Origin: Ignavibacteriota bacterium
GTDB lineage: Bacteria; Bacteroidota; Ignavibacteria; UBA10030; UBA6906
Length of the DNA stretch: 64,000 nt
Assembly: GCA_016707525.1 (NCBI GenBank)
Contig: JADJHP010000002.1
Location: forward strand, 194,501-258,500
Direction of reading: 5' to 3'
Shown here in pieces: positions 46,788 to 55,546 of this stretch. The notes under the pieces are model-generated. The model saw only the letters and a program-made list of their open reading frames with translations, searched no databases and was not told where the DNA came from. Made by a program: the position numbers and the translations under genes. The stretch's first letter is position 1. Each line of letters starts with the position of its first letter.

Positions 46788-49700
46788 ATGTTGAAACAAC
46801 CACGTGTATGGACAGTGATTCGCTCCGTCGCTGTTCTCCTAGCGTTCGGCGCAAGCCTCGCCCTGGCGGATCTTCCCGCTACGGAGAAGGCGAACCGTCT
46901 GGAGAAGACGAATGCGAACGATTTGTACCGGCCGTTCCTCATCAACAACGTGTTCAATTACTACGGGAACAATGGCGACGGATCCTACAACAAGTACTCG
47001 ACGAACAACGGCGGTTTCGAGTTCTATAAGGGTACCGGCAAGACCACGATATTCGAAGAAGGCGTGGTCTGGGGCGGCTACCACAAGGGCCGTGCTGTCC
47101 CGAAGGTTGGCGGGTCGGTGTACCGCCATGGCCTTCAGGCCGGCAAGCTCCTGAGCAACGGTACGGCAACGACGGATCCGGTCGCGGACAATGCAGCGCT
47201 CGCGAAGTACCGGGTCTTCCGTGTCCGTCCGGACATCAATCCTACGTTGGAGTTCGCAGCGGTGCAGAACAAGATCCAGACCGAAGAGGTCGATCTGATC
47301 GGCCGCTATGAAAGCTTCACCGCGCAGGAGATCTACGATCAGTACATCGCCGACTGGAATGAATGGCCGGCAACTGATGGTGCGCCGTATAAGGACATGA
47401 ACAACAATCAGATCTACGAGCCCACGATCGACATCCCGGGCCAGCCGGGCTCCGACCAGACGCTCTGGTATGTGTCGAATGACATGAGCTCCTCGCGTAC
47501 GCAGAACCTCGCGGGTTGCCCGCCGATCGGCGTCGAGATGCAGCGCACGGTCTGGGGTTACCGCCGCGCGGGTGCTCTTGGCAACACCATCTTCGCCAGC
47601 ACGCTGCTCATCAACAAGAGCGGCGCGCCCATCGATACGATGTACATGGTGCAGTGGTCCGATCCGGATCTCGGCGATGCCGGCGATGACTATGCCGGTT
47701 GCGACACGACCCGGAGTCTTGGCTTCGTCTATAATGGTGATGCGATTGATGCGACGTACGGAGCGGCCTGTCCGGCCGTCGGGTTCGACTTCTTCCAGGG
47801 GCCGATGGTTCCTTCCCCGGGCGACTCCGCCCTCTTCCGTCTGCAGTATCGCCAGGGCTTCAAGAATCTGCCGATGACGTCGTTCGTGTTCTTCTCGCAG
47901 GGATTCACGGCATTCTCCGATCCGGCCCAGGGGCCGAACGGTGATGTGCAGTGGTACCGCCTGATGAAGTCGACGACCGCCCCCGGCGGATTGCCGTTCG
48001 TCGATCCGAATACGAACCAGGAAACCAAGTTCTGTCTTGCGGGTGACCCGGTCATTGCACAGGACGGTTCCGCAGGATGGGTCGACGGTCAGGGCGGCCT
48101 CACGCCGCAGGATCGTCGTATCTGCTTGATCACCGGCCCGTTCACGATGGCAGTGGGTGACACGCAGGAACTCGTCGTGGCCAGCGTCGCCGGTGTCGGT
48201 GGCGACCGCCTCTCCAGCATCTCGCAGATGCGCGCAGTGGACGATAAGGCACAGGCAGCGTACAACAACCTGTTCTCGATCCCCGCTCCGCCGCCTGCTC
48301 CGGTGGTGACCAAGGCAGAGTTGGACGGGAAGCTGATCCTCACCTGGGGTGAGGCAGCGGACGTCAAGAAGACCGAAGGTACAGTTGATCAGGGCTTCGC
48401 GTTCGAAGGGTACAAGGTCTATGAGTATCCGCCGCCCGCAGTCGGTGGCGATCCGATCCTCCTCGGGGCCTTTGACCTGAACAACGGCATCACGACCGTC
48501 CTTGACACGATCTATGACCCGGCGGCCGGTGCCAACATCCCGACGGTCGTCCAGGCCGGCAACGATGGCGGCATCATCCGCAGCATCACGCTGACGACCA
48601 GCAAGTTCACGGGCGGACCGCTCATCAACGGTACGACCTACTACTTCGGCGTCACCGCGTACAGCTACAACGCAAATCCCCCCGCAGCAGCCGGTACGCA
48701 TGCTCTTGAGAGCTCGCCCTCCGGTGCAACGTTCCCCGCCATCCCGCAATCGGCCGCCCCCGGCGTCCGCTACGGTGGTGCAGCGGGTGATACAATAGCG
48801 ATCACGCGTGCGTCCGGGTCGAGTGACGGCAGTGTGTTTGCCGAAGTTGTCAACCCGACGGCCCTCACGGGTGGATCCTACCGCGTCGTGTTCGGCACGA
48901 ACGGTGGGGCGCCGGTGTGGCATCTGGTCCGTACGCTTGGTGGCAGGACCGACACGCTTGCCCGGAACCAGACCGATCAGTCCGGTACGGACGCCGGTAC
49001 GGTGATCGCCGATGGTATCGCGATCAGGGTGAGTGGTGCACCGAACGACTTCAAAGAGTTCCTGACCGTGAGCAACGCCGCGGGTGCGATCAATCCGCCG
49101 GAGGCTGGTGCGTTCGCATTCAATGCCTCTGAGTTCCCGCACACGCTGGTGGCCGACCGTCCGGACGGAACGAAGCAGCAGACGACCGGTCTGACGGCCT
49201 CACAGGGATGGGGTATTCATACGGGTATGAACTCCGCCACGATGGACTTGCACTACCCATTCTTCGTCAGTCGCGTGACGCAGGGCGGTGCGCGGTGGTC
49301 GAAGATCGTGCCGTACGATTTCGAGATCCGCTTTACGGCGGCCGGTGGCAAGGCTTTGTTTGCGGGTGCCTTCACGGGTGAAGCTGATGAAATCGTCGAT
49401 GTGCCGTTCGAGCTCTGGAACATCGGCATCAATACGCCGACCAATACAGCGGATGACTATCGTCTGTTCCCCTACATCCTCGATGTTGACAACAGCAGCA
49501 CGTTCAACCTGCTTACCAAGGCAGGAACGGACACTGTTGACTTCGGTGGTGGCGGACCGACGCACTCCATTTCCGGTGGCGCGAACGATCCGTTCACGGA
49601 TTGGGTCTACTGGGTGAAGCCGAAATATGTCACCCCGGGCCAGGCTGGCTACGACGCTATCGTCGCGGCTCACGCGGCCTCGATCGCCGCGGCCGGTGAT

Positions 49701-50237
49701 CCCTATCTGGATCCCGCAGTGACGGATGGTGACGTCATGCGTCGCATGGTCCTCGTGCTGTGGAATGGCGGCACGGTCGCATCCGGTGCCTACGGGCAGC
49801 AGATGCCGCAGGCCGGCACGACCTTCCGCATCATCTCGACGAAGCCGAACACCCCGACGGATGCCTTCACGTTCACGGCACCGTCGGTGACGAGTGACGC
49901 TGCGCTGGCGAAGGAAGACATCCGTCTGATCAACGTGTACCCGAATCCGTACATTGGCTTCAACCCCGCGGAAACGAACCGGTACGCGAAGTTCGTCACG
50001 TTCAACCATCTCCCCCGCAAGGCAAACATCCGCATCTTCAACCTGGCGGGCGTGCTTGTTCGCACGATCGTGAAGGATGATGGAACGCAGTTTGCACAGT
50101 GGGATCTTAATAACACGGCCGATTTCCCGGTCTCGGCCGGCATGTACATTGCGTACATTGATATGCCGGACCTTGGCGTCACGAAGATCCTGAAACTGGG
50201 TATTGTCCCCGAACGCCAGTATCTCGATCGCTGGTGA
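46788..50237 (+). CDS. Large secreted protein, FnIII-like and C-terminal sorting-like domain
   Basis: 1149 aa, start preceded by AGGAGGATCTCCG. Residues 1-27 are a signal peptide. A FnIII-like module lies about residues 505-620 (PVVTKAELDGKLILTW, YYFGVTAYSYN). The C-terminus (from about residue 1045: INVYPNPYIG, then NIRIFNLAGVLVRTI, SAGMYIAYIDMPDLG, ending KLGIVP) resembles the type IX secretion (Por) C-terminal sorting domain. The middle is unassigned and carries paired Cys-containing segments. It lies between a TonB receptor and a PorV-like gene, so export by the type IX route to the surface is inferred. Function unknown. Confidence 0.8.
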   Translation: MLKQPRVWTVIRSVAVLLAFGASLALADLPATEKANRLEKTNANDLYRPFLINNVFNYYGNNGDGSYNKYSTNNGGFEFYKGTGKTTIFEEGVVWGGYHKGRAVPKVGGSVYRHGLQAGKLLSNGTATTDPVADNAALAKYRVFRVRPDINPTLEFAAVQNKIQTEEVDLIGRYESFTAQEIYDQYIADWNEWPATDGAPYKDMNNNQIYEPTIDIPGQPGSDQTLWYVSNDMSSSRTQNLAGCPPIGVEMQRTVWGYRRAGALGNTIFASTLLINKSGAPIDTMYMVQWSDPDLGDAGDDYAGCDTTRSLGFVYNGDAIDATYGAACPAVGFDFFQGPMVPSPGDSALFRLQYRQGFKNLPMTSFVFFSQGFTAFSDPAQGPNGDVQWYRLMKSTTAPGGLPFVDPNTNQETKFCLAGDPVIAQDGSAGWVDGQGGLTPQDRRICLITGPFTMAVGDTQELVVASVAGVGGDRLSSISQMRAVDDKAQAAYNNLFSIPAPPPAPVVTKAELDGKLILTWGEAADVKKTEGTVDQGFAFEGYKVYEYPPPAVGGDPILLGAFDLNNGITTVLDTIYDPAAGANIPTVVQAGNDGGIIRSITLTTSKFTGGPLINGTTYYFGVTAYSYNANPPAAAGTHALESSPSGATFPAIPQSAAPGVRYGGAAGDTIAITRASGSSDGSVFAEVVNPTALTGGSYRVVFGTNGGAPVWHLVRTLGGRTDTLARNQTDQSGTDAGTVIADGIAIRVSGAPNDFKEFLTVSNAAGAINPPEAGAFAFNASEFPHTLVADRPDGTKQQTTGLTASQGWGIHTGMNSATMDLHYPFFVSRVTQGGARWSKIVPYDFEIRFTAAGGKALFAGAFTGEADEIVDVPFELWNIGINTPTNTADDYRLFPYILDVDNSSTFNLLTKAGTDTVDFGGGGPTHSISGGANDPFTDWVYWVKPKYVTPGQAGYDAIVAAHAASIAAAGDPYLDPAVTDGDVMRRMVLVLWNGGTVASGAYGQQMPQAGTTFRIISTKPNTPTDAFTFTAPSVTSDAALAKEDIRLINVYPNPYIGFNPAETNRYAKFVTFNHLPRKANIRIFNLAGVLVRTIVKDDGTQFAQWDLNNTADFPVSAGMYIAYIDMPDLGVTKILKLGIVPERQYLDRW

Positions 50238-50254
50238 GACACCACGCCCGACCG

Positions 50255-50277
50255 CTGCCGGCCAGACCGGCCGGCAG
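50255..50277 (+). repeat. Stable GC-rich hairpin between operon genes
   Basis: Arms CTGCCGGCC (50255-50263) and GGCCGGCAG (50269-50277) with a 5-nt loop AGACC, 18 bp after the stop of the 1149-aa gene. There is no T-run, so it may be an mRNA-stabilising or processing hairpin adjusting PorV-like expression rather than a terminator. Confidence 0.6.
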
Positions 50278-50326
50278 AGGCGGGATTCAATCGTCAATGA
50301 GAAATCGGAATTCTAAGGAGATAGTT

Positions 50327-51373
50327 ATGAAGAACACACTAGTGCGGTCGGTCCTGTGCCTGCTGCTCGCGGTGTTCGTCGCTGGGTCAGCAGACGCTGA
50401 GAACCGGAGCCGTATCGGTACAGCCGGCGCGCAGGAACTCCTGATCCCGGTCGGCGCGCGAGGTATCGCCGTCGGCGGCTCATACATGGTCTTCTCCACC
50501 GGCGTCGAAGCCATCTACTGGAACCCTGCGGGTCTCGGCAAGATGACCAACGGCGTCGAGGCGATGATGTCGTCCATGAACTATATCGCTGATATCAACG
50601 TGGTCTACGGAGCTCTCGGCATCAAAGCCGGCGAGTTCGGCACCATCGGCTTCTCCATCAAGTCGATCGGATTCGGCAAGATCCCCGTGACCACGACCAC
50701 GTTCCCGGACGGGACCGGCGAATCCTATTCGCCGACATTCCTGACCCTGGGTGCGACGTACTCGAAGTCCCTCACCGACCGCATCTCTGTCGGTCTGACC
50801 GCGAACCTCGTCAACGAGCGCATCCTCGAGATGAGCGCGTCGGGTGTCGCGTTCAACGTCGGTATCCAGTACCAGAACCTCGGTACGCAGGGACTGAATC
50901 TGGGTATCGCGGTGAAGAACATCGGTACGAACATGCAGTTCGCCGGGTCCAACCTGCTCCAGCAGGGTGCGTCCGCAACCGGCCTGCGTGGCACGCAGTT
51001 CTATGCAGTGGAAGCAGCATCCAACGAAATGCCCTCCAGCCTGGAGATCGGCCTTGGTTATACGCACAAGTTCGATGATCAGAACCTGGCGACCGTTGGC
51101 GGCCTCTTCCGCAACAACAACTACCAGGAAGATGAGTACAACCTGGGCCTCGAGTACTCGTTCGACAATCTGCTGTTCGTGCGTGGTGGCTACACCATGC
51201 CCGGCCACTCGACGAACGATGCGCTCGGCCAGCGCGGGTATCTGTACGACTTCACGGTGGGTGCCGGCGTTCACTACAACACGGGCGAACTCGATCTGAC
51301 GTTCGATTACGCCTACCGGCATATGAAGTACTTCGATGCCAGCAACATCATCACGCTGAAGGTCGGGCTCTGA
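50327..51373 (+). CDS. PorV/PorQ family outer-membrane protein
   Basis: 348 aa from the ATG at 50327 with AAGGAG 6 nt upstream; the upstream in-frame region overlaps the hairpin. Signal peptide to about residue 25. The N-terminal pattern IGTAGAQELLIPVGARGIAVGGSYMV and EAIYWNPAGLGKM, then FGTIGFSIKSIGFGKI, is typical of PorV/PorQ (UPF0164) beta-barrels. In type IX secretion, PorV picks up cargo at the translocon and hands it to the sortase PorU. It follows a sorting-domain protein in the same operon and is closed by a strong terminator. Confidence 0.88.
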   Translation: MKNTLVRSVLCLLLAVFVAGSADAENRSRIGTAGAQELLIPVGARGIAVGGSYMVFSTGVEAIYWNPAGLGKMTNGVEAMMSSMNYIADINVVYGALGIKAGEFGTIGFSIKSIGFGKIPVTTTTFPDGTGESYSPTFLTLGATYSKSLTDRISVGLTANLVNERILEMSASGVAFNVGIQYQNLGTQGLNLGIAVKNIGTNMQFAGSNLLQQGASATGLRGTQFYAVEAASNEMPSSLEIGLGYTHKFDDQNLATVGGLFRNNNYQEDEYNLGLEYSFDNLLFVRGGYTMPGHSTNDALGQRGYLYDFTVGAGVHYNTGELDLTFDYAYRHMKYFDASNIITLKVGL

Positions 51374-51400
51374 TCCGGCATTCGCAGCATCAGTGACGTG

Positions 51401-51435
51401 CAGAAGGCCGACATGGAGACCATGTCGGCCTTCTG
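51401..51435 (+). terminator. Strong hairpin terminator after the PorV-like gene
   Basis: A perfect 16-bp inverted repeat: arm CAGAAGGCCGACATGG, loop AGA, matching complementary arm, then TCATCTT. It is 28 bp after the stop and 59 bp before the next start. It probably ends the TonB/PorV operon. Confidence 0.85.
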
Positions 51436-51493
51436 TCATCTTAGACTGTGACATCCCGGGATGTGCTCCGGGCCGAACCATGGATCCCAACGT

Positions 51494-53851
51494 ATGAAAC
51501 GACACGCGATCGCCGGCGCACGGTGGCTCGGCGCCCTCCTGCTGCTGGCCACGACATGGAACCCCGCCCCGGCAGGGGAGGATTCCCCCTACTTTCCCCG
51601 CGACGGAGCCCGCGCCGTCCATCAGCGCAGCCTGGATATCACGACCCCGGTCGTCGTGATGGTGGTCGCCCCGGAGCCCGGCTCCGAAGATCCCGCACTG
51701 CTCGCTTACCTGAGGGCGCATCAGGGCTTCCGCACTGCCGTGACATTCCTGACCAATGGCGAAGCTACGGCAGGCGATACCCTGTCGCAGTATCCCGTCT
51801 GGATGACCGGCGAACGTAAGCTGGAAGCGCACCGGGCTGCCCGCCTCCTCGATGCGGAGGCGTGGTTCATCAATGCACCCGATGCCGCCGCCCCGGATCG
51901 TTGGACCGACCTTGCGCAGTTCTGGGATTCCACCGGAGCGACGAAACGGCTTGTGGAAGCCGTGCGCACCGTCCAGCCCGATATCATCGTGCTGACGGCC
52001 GACCCGCGTGGGCCGGCAGGGCGCATGTCTGCCCGAGATACCGTCGCACTGTCGACCGTGCGAAAGGCCATGAGCGTCGCTGCAGGGTCACGCGATACAT
52101 CGATGAGCAGAGGCCTTCTCCCGTGGACGGTGTCGCGGTTGTACGCCGCACGGCCTTCGGCCCGCGTTCCCGCAGCATATACCCTCCGTCACCCCCTCCT
52201 GCATACAACACCATCCACAATGGCCGATGCGGCGGGCGCGTTGTACCGGACACTCCGCTTGCGCATCCGGGGATGGGCCGGAAGGGCATCCTCGTATCAC
52301 GAGATCACCAACGGGGCCCTGACGGCACCAGCGACGCCTCCCGAGAAGATCGGCCTTGAACTGTCGGACCCCGGCACCCACCTGCGGAGCGTTGCACAGG
52401 GGGCCCGGGCTGCGGTCCGGACGAATGCCCGGGGGATCCGTTCTGTTGCAGTGAAGGACCTCCTCCCGCTCATCGCGTCAACGGAGTATGCGATCGTTCA
52501 GCAGAAGAAGGTCCTTGCGCGGCGAGAACGCCGGATCGCCATCGCATGGAAAGAGGCGCTCGAAGATCTCCGCTGTGCCGTACGCGGGATCTCGCTCCCG
52601 TTCAGCGCAAGCGACAGCGTGCTGACCGCCGATCAGATCTTCTTTCTTTCCGTTGCCCCTGACCCGGCTACGCGGGGGAAGGGGGAGACCATCATCATTT
52701 TCCCTCTCGCGGTCTCCGGCGAATGGACCGTGAACGAAAAGATCGGCTACTTCTTCCCGCTCGACACCGCATCGAGGTTCAACATCCTTGCCCCGACCGA
52801 GGTCCAGTACACGGTCCCGGCAAGTGAGTTCGGACTTTCCCAGTCGCGGATGGAGACGGTCTTTCCCTTCGTGGTCATCCATAAGAACCCCCGCCGCGAG
52901 TTGAGCTACATGTACCGGAGAGACGTGCGGCTGCGGTTCGGTCCGCGCCGGACATTCACCCTGCGCACACCGCTGGTGTACGATGCCCCTTCCACGCCGG
53001 TGATCGTGGAGTTGCAGAATATCTCGCGTGACAGGTTCCGGGGAGACCTGGTCCTCTCGGACACCACGGGGGAGCCGGATCACCTCCCTGTGGAGTTCAC
53101 CCGTAAGGACGAAAAGATCGTTGACACCCTCTATCTGCCGGGTGAAACGGCGAAGACGACCGACGGCAGGCTGTTGTTGCTGGAACTGTCCGGGCGCGGC
53201 GGGAAGCGGTCCGTCACGGCGCGGGCGTTCAGTGTCAGAGCAGATTCGAGCGTGCGCGCCGGACTGCTGAGTTCGATCTTCGATTCTCCCCTCGAAGAGG
53301 TGCTGCGCATCGCCGGCCAGCCCCGGGCTGATCTGGCGGCGCAGGGCGTGGAAACCGGAACACATCCGTCAACGACTCTGCTTATCGACCGGGACTACCT
53401 GTCCGATACGGTGTCCACCGCGGTGGTTCGGAGGGGGATCGCATCCTGGATACGGAACGGCGGGCATGCCGTGATCTTCCCGCAACGCGGGGGTGGGGCC
53501 GCATGGCTCGGCGAGACCTTCGGCGCCTCATTCCGTGGGAGGGATCCGGTCCCGCCCGGGAGTCCGGTGACCTCGCCGTGGAACGGTGCCGTGACCGCCC
53601 CGAACACCATCGTGCAGGTGGATTGGGACGGATGGGTAGAGACACGGGCCTTCGAGGAGATCGTCTCTTCGCGCGGGGACGGGAAGGTGATCATGGCGGC
53701 CGCGGACGGGTCGGTGAGGCTCATCGCGAATTATCCGGTCGGGAATGGATCGATCACGCTCGTTGCTGCTGACCTGCAGTCGCAACTCATGAACTATCAT
53801 CCGGGTGTGTACCGCCTGATGGCGAACCTGATCGCTCTGAAGGCACGGTGA
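51494..53851 (+). CDS. PIG-L/LmbE-like secreted protein with degenerate active site
   Basis: 785 aa from the ATG at 51494. Signal peptide to about residue 28. Residues about 45-200 follow the PIG-L family deacetylase pattern seen in about 820-aa bacterial proteins: VVVMVVAPEPGSEDPALLAYLRAHQGFRTAVTFLTNGEA (key words VVAPEPGSED, LTNGEA), then RKLEAHRAARLLDAEAWFINAPD and VQPDIIVLTADPRG. The catalytic HPDDE is EPGSED, and the HGHH-type motif is lost, so it is likely catalytically dead. The C-terminal part (from about residue 580) resembles the GATase-like domain of the same family (STTLLIDRDYL, WIRNGGHAVIF). Role unknown. Confidence 0.6.
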   Translation: MKRHAIAGARWLGALLLLATTWNPAPAGEDSPYFPRDGARAVHQRSLDITTPVVVMVVAPEPGSEDPALLAYLRAHQGFRTAVTFLTNGEATAGDTLSQYPVWMTGERKLEAHRAARLLDAEAWFINAPDAAAPDRWTDLAQFWDSTGATKRLVEAVRTVQPDIIVLTADPRGPAGRMSARDTVALSTVRKAMSVAAGSRDTSMSRGLLPWTVSRLYAARPSARVPAAYTLRHPLLHTTPSTMADAAGALYRTLRLRIRGWAGRASSYHEITNGALTAPATPPEKIGLELSDPGTHLRSVAQGARAAVRTNARGIRSVAVKDLLPLIASTEYAIVQQKKVLARRERRIAIAWKEALEDLRCAVRGISLPFSASDSVLTADQIFFLSVAPDPATRGKGETIIIFPLAVSGEWTVNEKIGYFFPLDTASRFNILAPTEVQYTVPASEFGLSQSRMETVFPFVVIHKNPRRELSYMYRRDVRLRFGPRRTFTLRTPLVYDAPSTPVIVELQNISRDRFRGDLVLSDTTGEPDHLPVEFTRKDEKIVDTLYLPGETAKTTDGRLLLLELSGRGGKRSVTARAFSVRADSSVRAGLLSSIFDSPLEEVLRIAGQPRADLAAQGVETGTHPSTTLLIDRDYLSDTVSTAVVRRGIASWIRNGGHAVIFPQRGGGAAWLGETFGASFRGRDPVPPGSPVTSPWNGAVTAPNTIVQVDWDGWVETRAFEEIVSSRGDGKVIMAAADGSVRLIANYPVGNGSITLVAADLQSQLMNYHPGVYRLMANLIALKAR

Positions 53852-54006
53852 GCAATGCCGGCGGCTTTCATCTTGGCCGGGGACTCAGTACATTAGAGCA
53901 ATGGACCGGTACCGCTGCTTCGGAAAAGAGGGACTTGTGGTGTACTACTGACAGAGCCGTGCGGGCTCATGAGCGATCCCCACCGGATGGTATGAGGAGT
54001 GCCCCT

Positions 54007-54903
54007 GTGAATGTTCCGCGCATCCTGATGTGTCTCACCCTCGCCGCGTCGGCGTGCGTCCGTACGGGCATCGCCCAGCCCGCGCACACGATCGCGATGA
54101 TTGGAACCGCCGTGGACGTTGATGTGGCGGGGCATGTGTTCGTGCTGGATCGGGAACGGGGCACGCTCACGCTGTACGATCCGGCATTGAAAGCCTTGGC
54201 CACTGTCGGCGGGCAGGGGTGGGAAGGTGGAAGTTTCGATCAGCCGGCAGGGATCTGGGCAAAGAACGGGCTGGACATCTACGTGGCGGACTTCGGGAAC
54301 CACCGCATCCAGCGCTTCGACCGGACGTTGACCTATGTGTCGTCCCTGTCGTCGCGCACGTCCGATGACAATGCGATCTCCTTCGGCTATCCGGCGGATG
54401 TCACCGTTTCTCGATTCGGGACGCTGTATATTTGTGACACGGAGAACAACCGGATCGTGAAGGTGGATGCGTCGAACCGGATGGAAGGCTCCTTCGGGGG
54501 GTTTGGAGGTGGGGCAGGGAAGCTGGACCACCCTGTGCAGGTGGAGATGGGTCCCGGAGATCAGGTGTATGTCCTCGATCCGCCGCGCATTCTTGTGTAC
54601 GATCTCTTCGGCAATTATCTCTCCATGCTTGCCGATGGCCTGGTGCGCGCACCGGCTAGGATCGCCGGAGACGAACGCGGGATCGTGGTGGCGGATGGGA
54701 CGGACCTGCTGTTCTTCGATCCCTCCCACCGGCCGGTGCTCCGCCTGGCGGTCGCCGATGTGACGGGTGAACCGGCGGGAGCTGTCCTCTCCCTGTGTTG
54801 TGCGGGAGGCAAGGTGTACATCCTGACGCCCGGGGCTCTTCATATCATTCCGGATCCGCGCGGTACCGGCGGGTTGCTTGACAAAGAACCCGATAATCAT
54901 TAG
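54007..54903 (+). CDS. NHL-repeat beta-propeller protein, secreted
   Basis: 298 aa from the GTG at 54007, which has AGGAG 7 nt upstream; an in-frame ATG at 53992 lies before that site. Hydrophobic N-terminus (ILMCLTLAASAC) is a signal peptide with a possible, non-ideal lipobox. NHL-type repeats are clear: GGSFDQPAGIWAKNGLDIYVADFGNHRIQRFDR (key words IYVADFGNHRIQRFD), FGYPADVTVSRFGTLYICDTENNRIVKVD, and KLDHPVQVEMGPGDQVYVLD. A six-bladed propeller is likely. Ligand unknown. ssb follows after 29 bp. Confidence 0.8.
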   Translation: MNVPRILMCLTLAASACVRTGIAQPAHTIAMIGTAVDVDVAGHVFVLDRERGTLTLYDPALKALATVGGQGWEGGSFDQPAGIWAKNGLDIYVADFGNHRIQRFDRTLTYVSSLSSRTSDDNAISFGYPADVTVSRFGTLYICDTENNRIVKVDASNRMEGSFGGFGGGAGKLDHPVQVEMGPGDQVYVLDPPRILVYDLFGNYLSMLADGLVRAPARIAGDERGIVVADGTDLLFFDPSHRPVLRLAVADVTGEPAGAVLSLCCAGGKVYILTPGALHIIPDPRGTGGLLDKEPDNH

Positions 54904-54932
54904 CATACGTCACTCTTCAGAAAGGAATTGCG

Positions 54933-55361
54933 ATGGCCAAGAGCCTCAATAAGGTGATGCTGATCGGAAACCTGGGAAAGGATCCCGAGATCCGCTACAC
55001 AGGTGCCGGGTTGCCGGTCGCAACGTTCTCACTTGCGACGAACGAATCCTGGAAAGATCAGGAGGGGAATCCCCAGGAGCGGACCGAGTGGCACAACATT
55101 GTGGCCTGGTCCAAACTCGCGGAGATCTGCCAGCAGTACCTCAAGAAGGGGAAGAAGATCTATATCGAAGGGCGCATCCAGACCCGCAGCTACGATGATA
55201 AGAACACAGGCACCAAGAAGTACATGACGGAGATCGTCGCAGCGAACATGATCATGCTGGACGGTGGCGGTAGCCGCGGTGCAGGTGATGGTGCGGACGC
55301 ATTTCCGGTCTCCGATGGGGCGCCGCAAACGGAGGCGAGCAAGGAAGACCTTCCGTTCTAA
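54933..55361 (+). CDS. ssb: Single-stranded DNA-binding protein
   Basis: 142 aa with AAAGGAATTGCG before the ATG. The OB-fold (KSLNKVMLIGNLGKDPEIRYTGAGLPVATFSLATNESW; key words NKVMLIGNLGKDPE) and EWHNIVAWSKLAEICQQYLKKGKKIYIEGR are canonical. The acidic tip ends in EDLPF, the site that recruits partner proteins. Immediately downstream lies the DnaA-box cluster. Confidence 0.97.
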   Translation: MAKSLNKVMLIGNLGKDPEIRYTGAGLPVATFSLATNESWKDQEGNPQERTEWHNIVAWSKLAEICQQYLKKGKKIYIEGRIQTRSYDDKNTGTKKYMTEIVAANMIMLDGGGSRGAGDGADAFPVSDGAPQTEASKEDLPF

Positions 55362-55366
55362 AGAAG

Positions 55367-55399
55367 TTATCAACAGTGTTATCCACATAGTTGTCCACA
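55367..55399 (+). promoter_or_regulatory. Three tandem DnaA-box-like sites at 12-bp spacing
   Basis: TTATCAACA (55367-55375), the perfect box TTATCCACA (55379-55387) and TTGTCCACA (55391-55399) start exactly 12 bp apart, 6 bp after the ssb stop. A fourth site on the minus strand, TAATCCACA, is at 55532-55524. Three match 8 of 9 positions of TTATNCACA and one matches all. Possible roles are an origin, a DnaA titration site or regulation of ssb/carA. Strand arrangement of the neighbouring r-protein operons argues against a main origin. Confidence 0.6.
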
Positions 55400-55419
55400 G
55401 GATCCTGTTGTGTGACCAT

Positions 55420-55472
55420 GACCGGCATGTCGCTAATCGCTTATAAATCAATCGATTAGCAATATGTCGGTC
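55420..55472 (+). repeat. Long inverted repeat in the ssb-carA gap
   Basis: Two 20-nt arms (55420-55439 and 55453-55472) around a 13-nt AT-rich loop. The innermost 8 bp (GCTAATCG / CGATTAGC) are perfect; overall 17 of 20 pair as DNA, and two of the three mismatches become G-U pairs in RNA. It may act as the ssb terminator (without a T-run), an operator, or an unwinding/binding element next to the DnaA boxes. Confidence 0.6.
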
Positions 55473-55546
55473 CCGTATGTCAGGACGGCAGGGGCACATG
55501 CCGGCACAACTGTGCGCATCGTCTGTGGATTATTCAGGACAGGGCA

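Noticed and set aside
46839..50297. Minus-strand frames of 365-767 codons opposite the 1149-aa gene
   Set aside because: Same antisense artefact; no start signals or domains.
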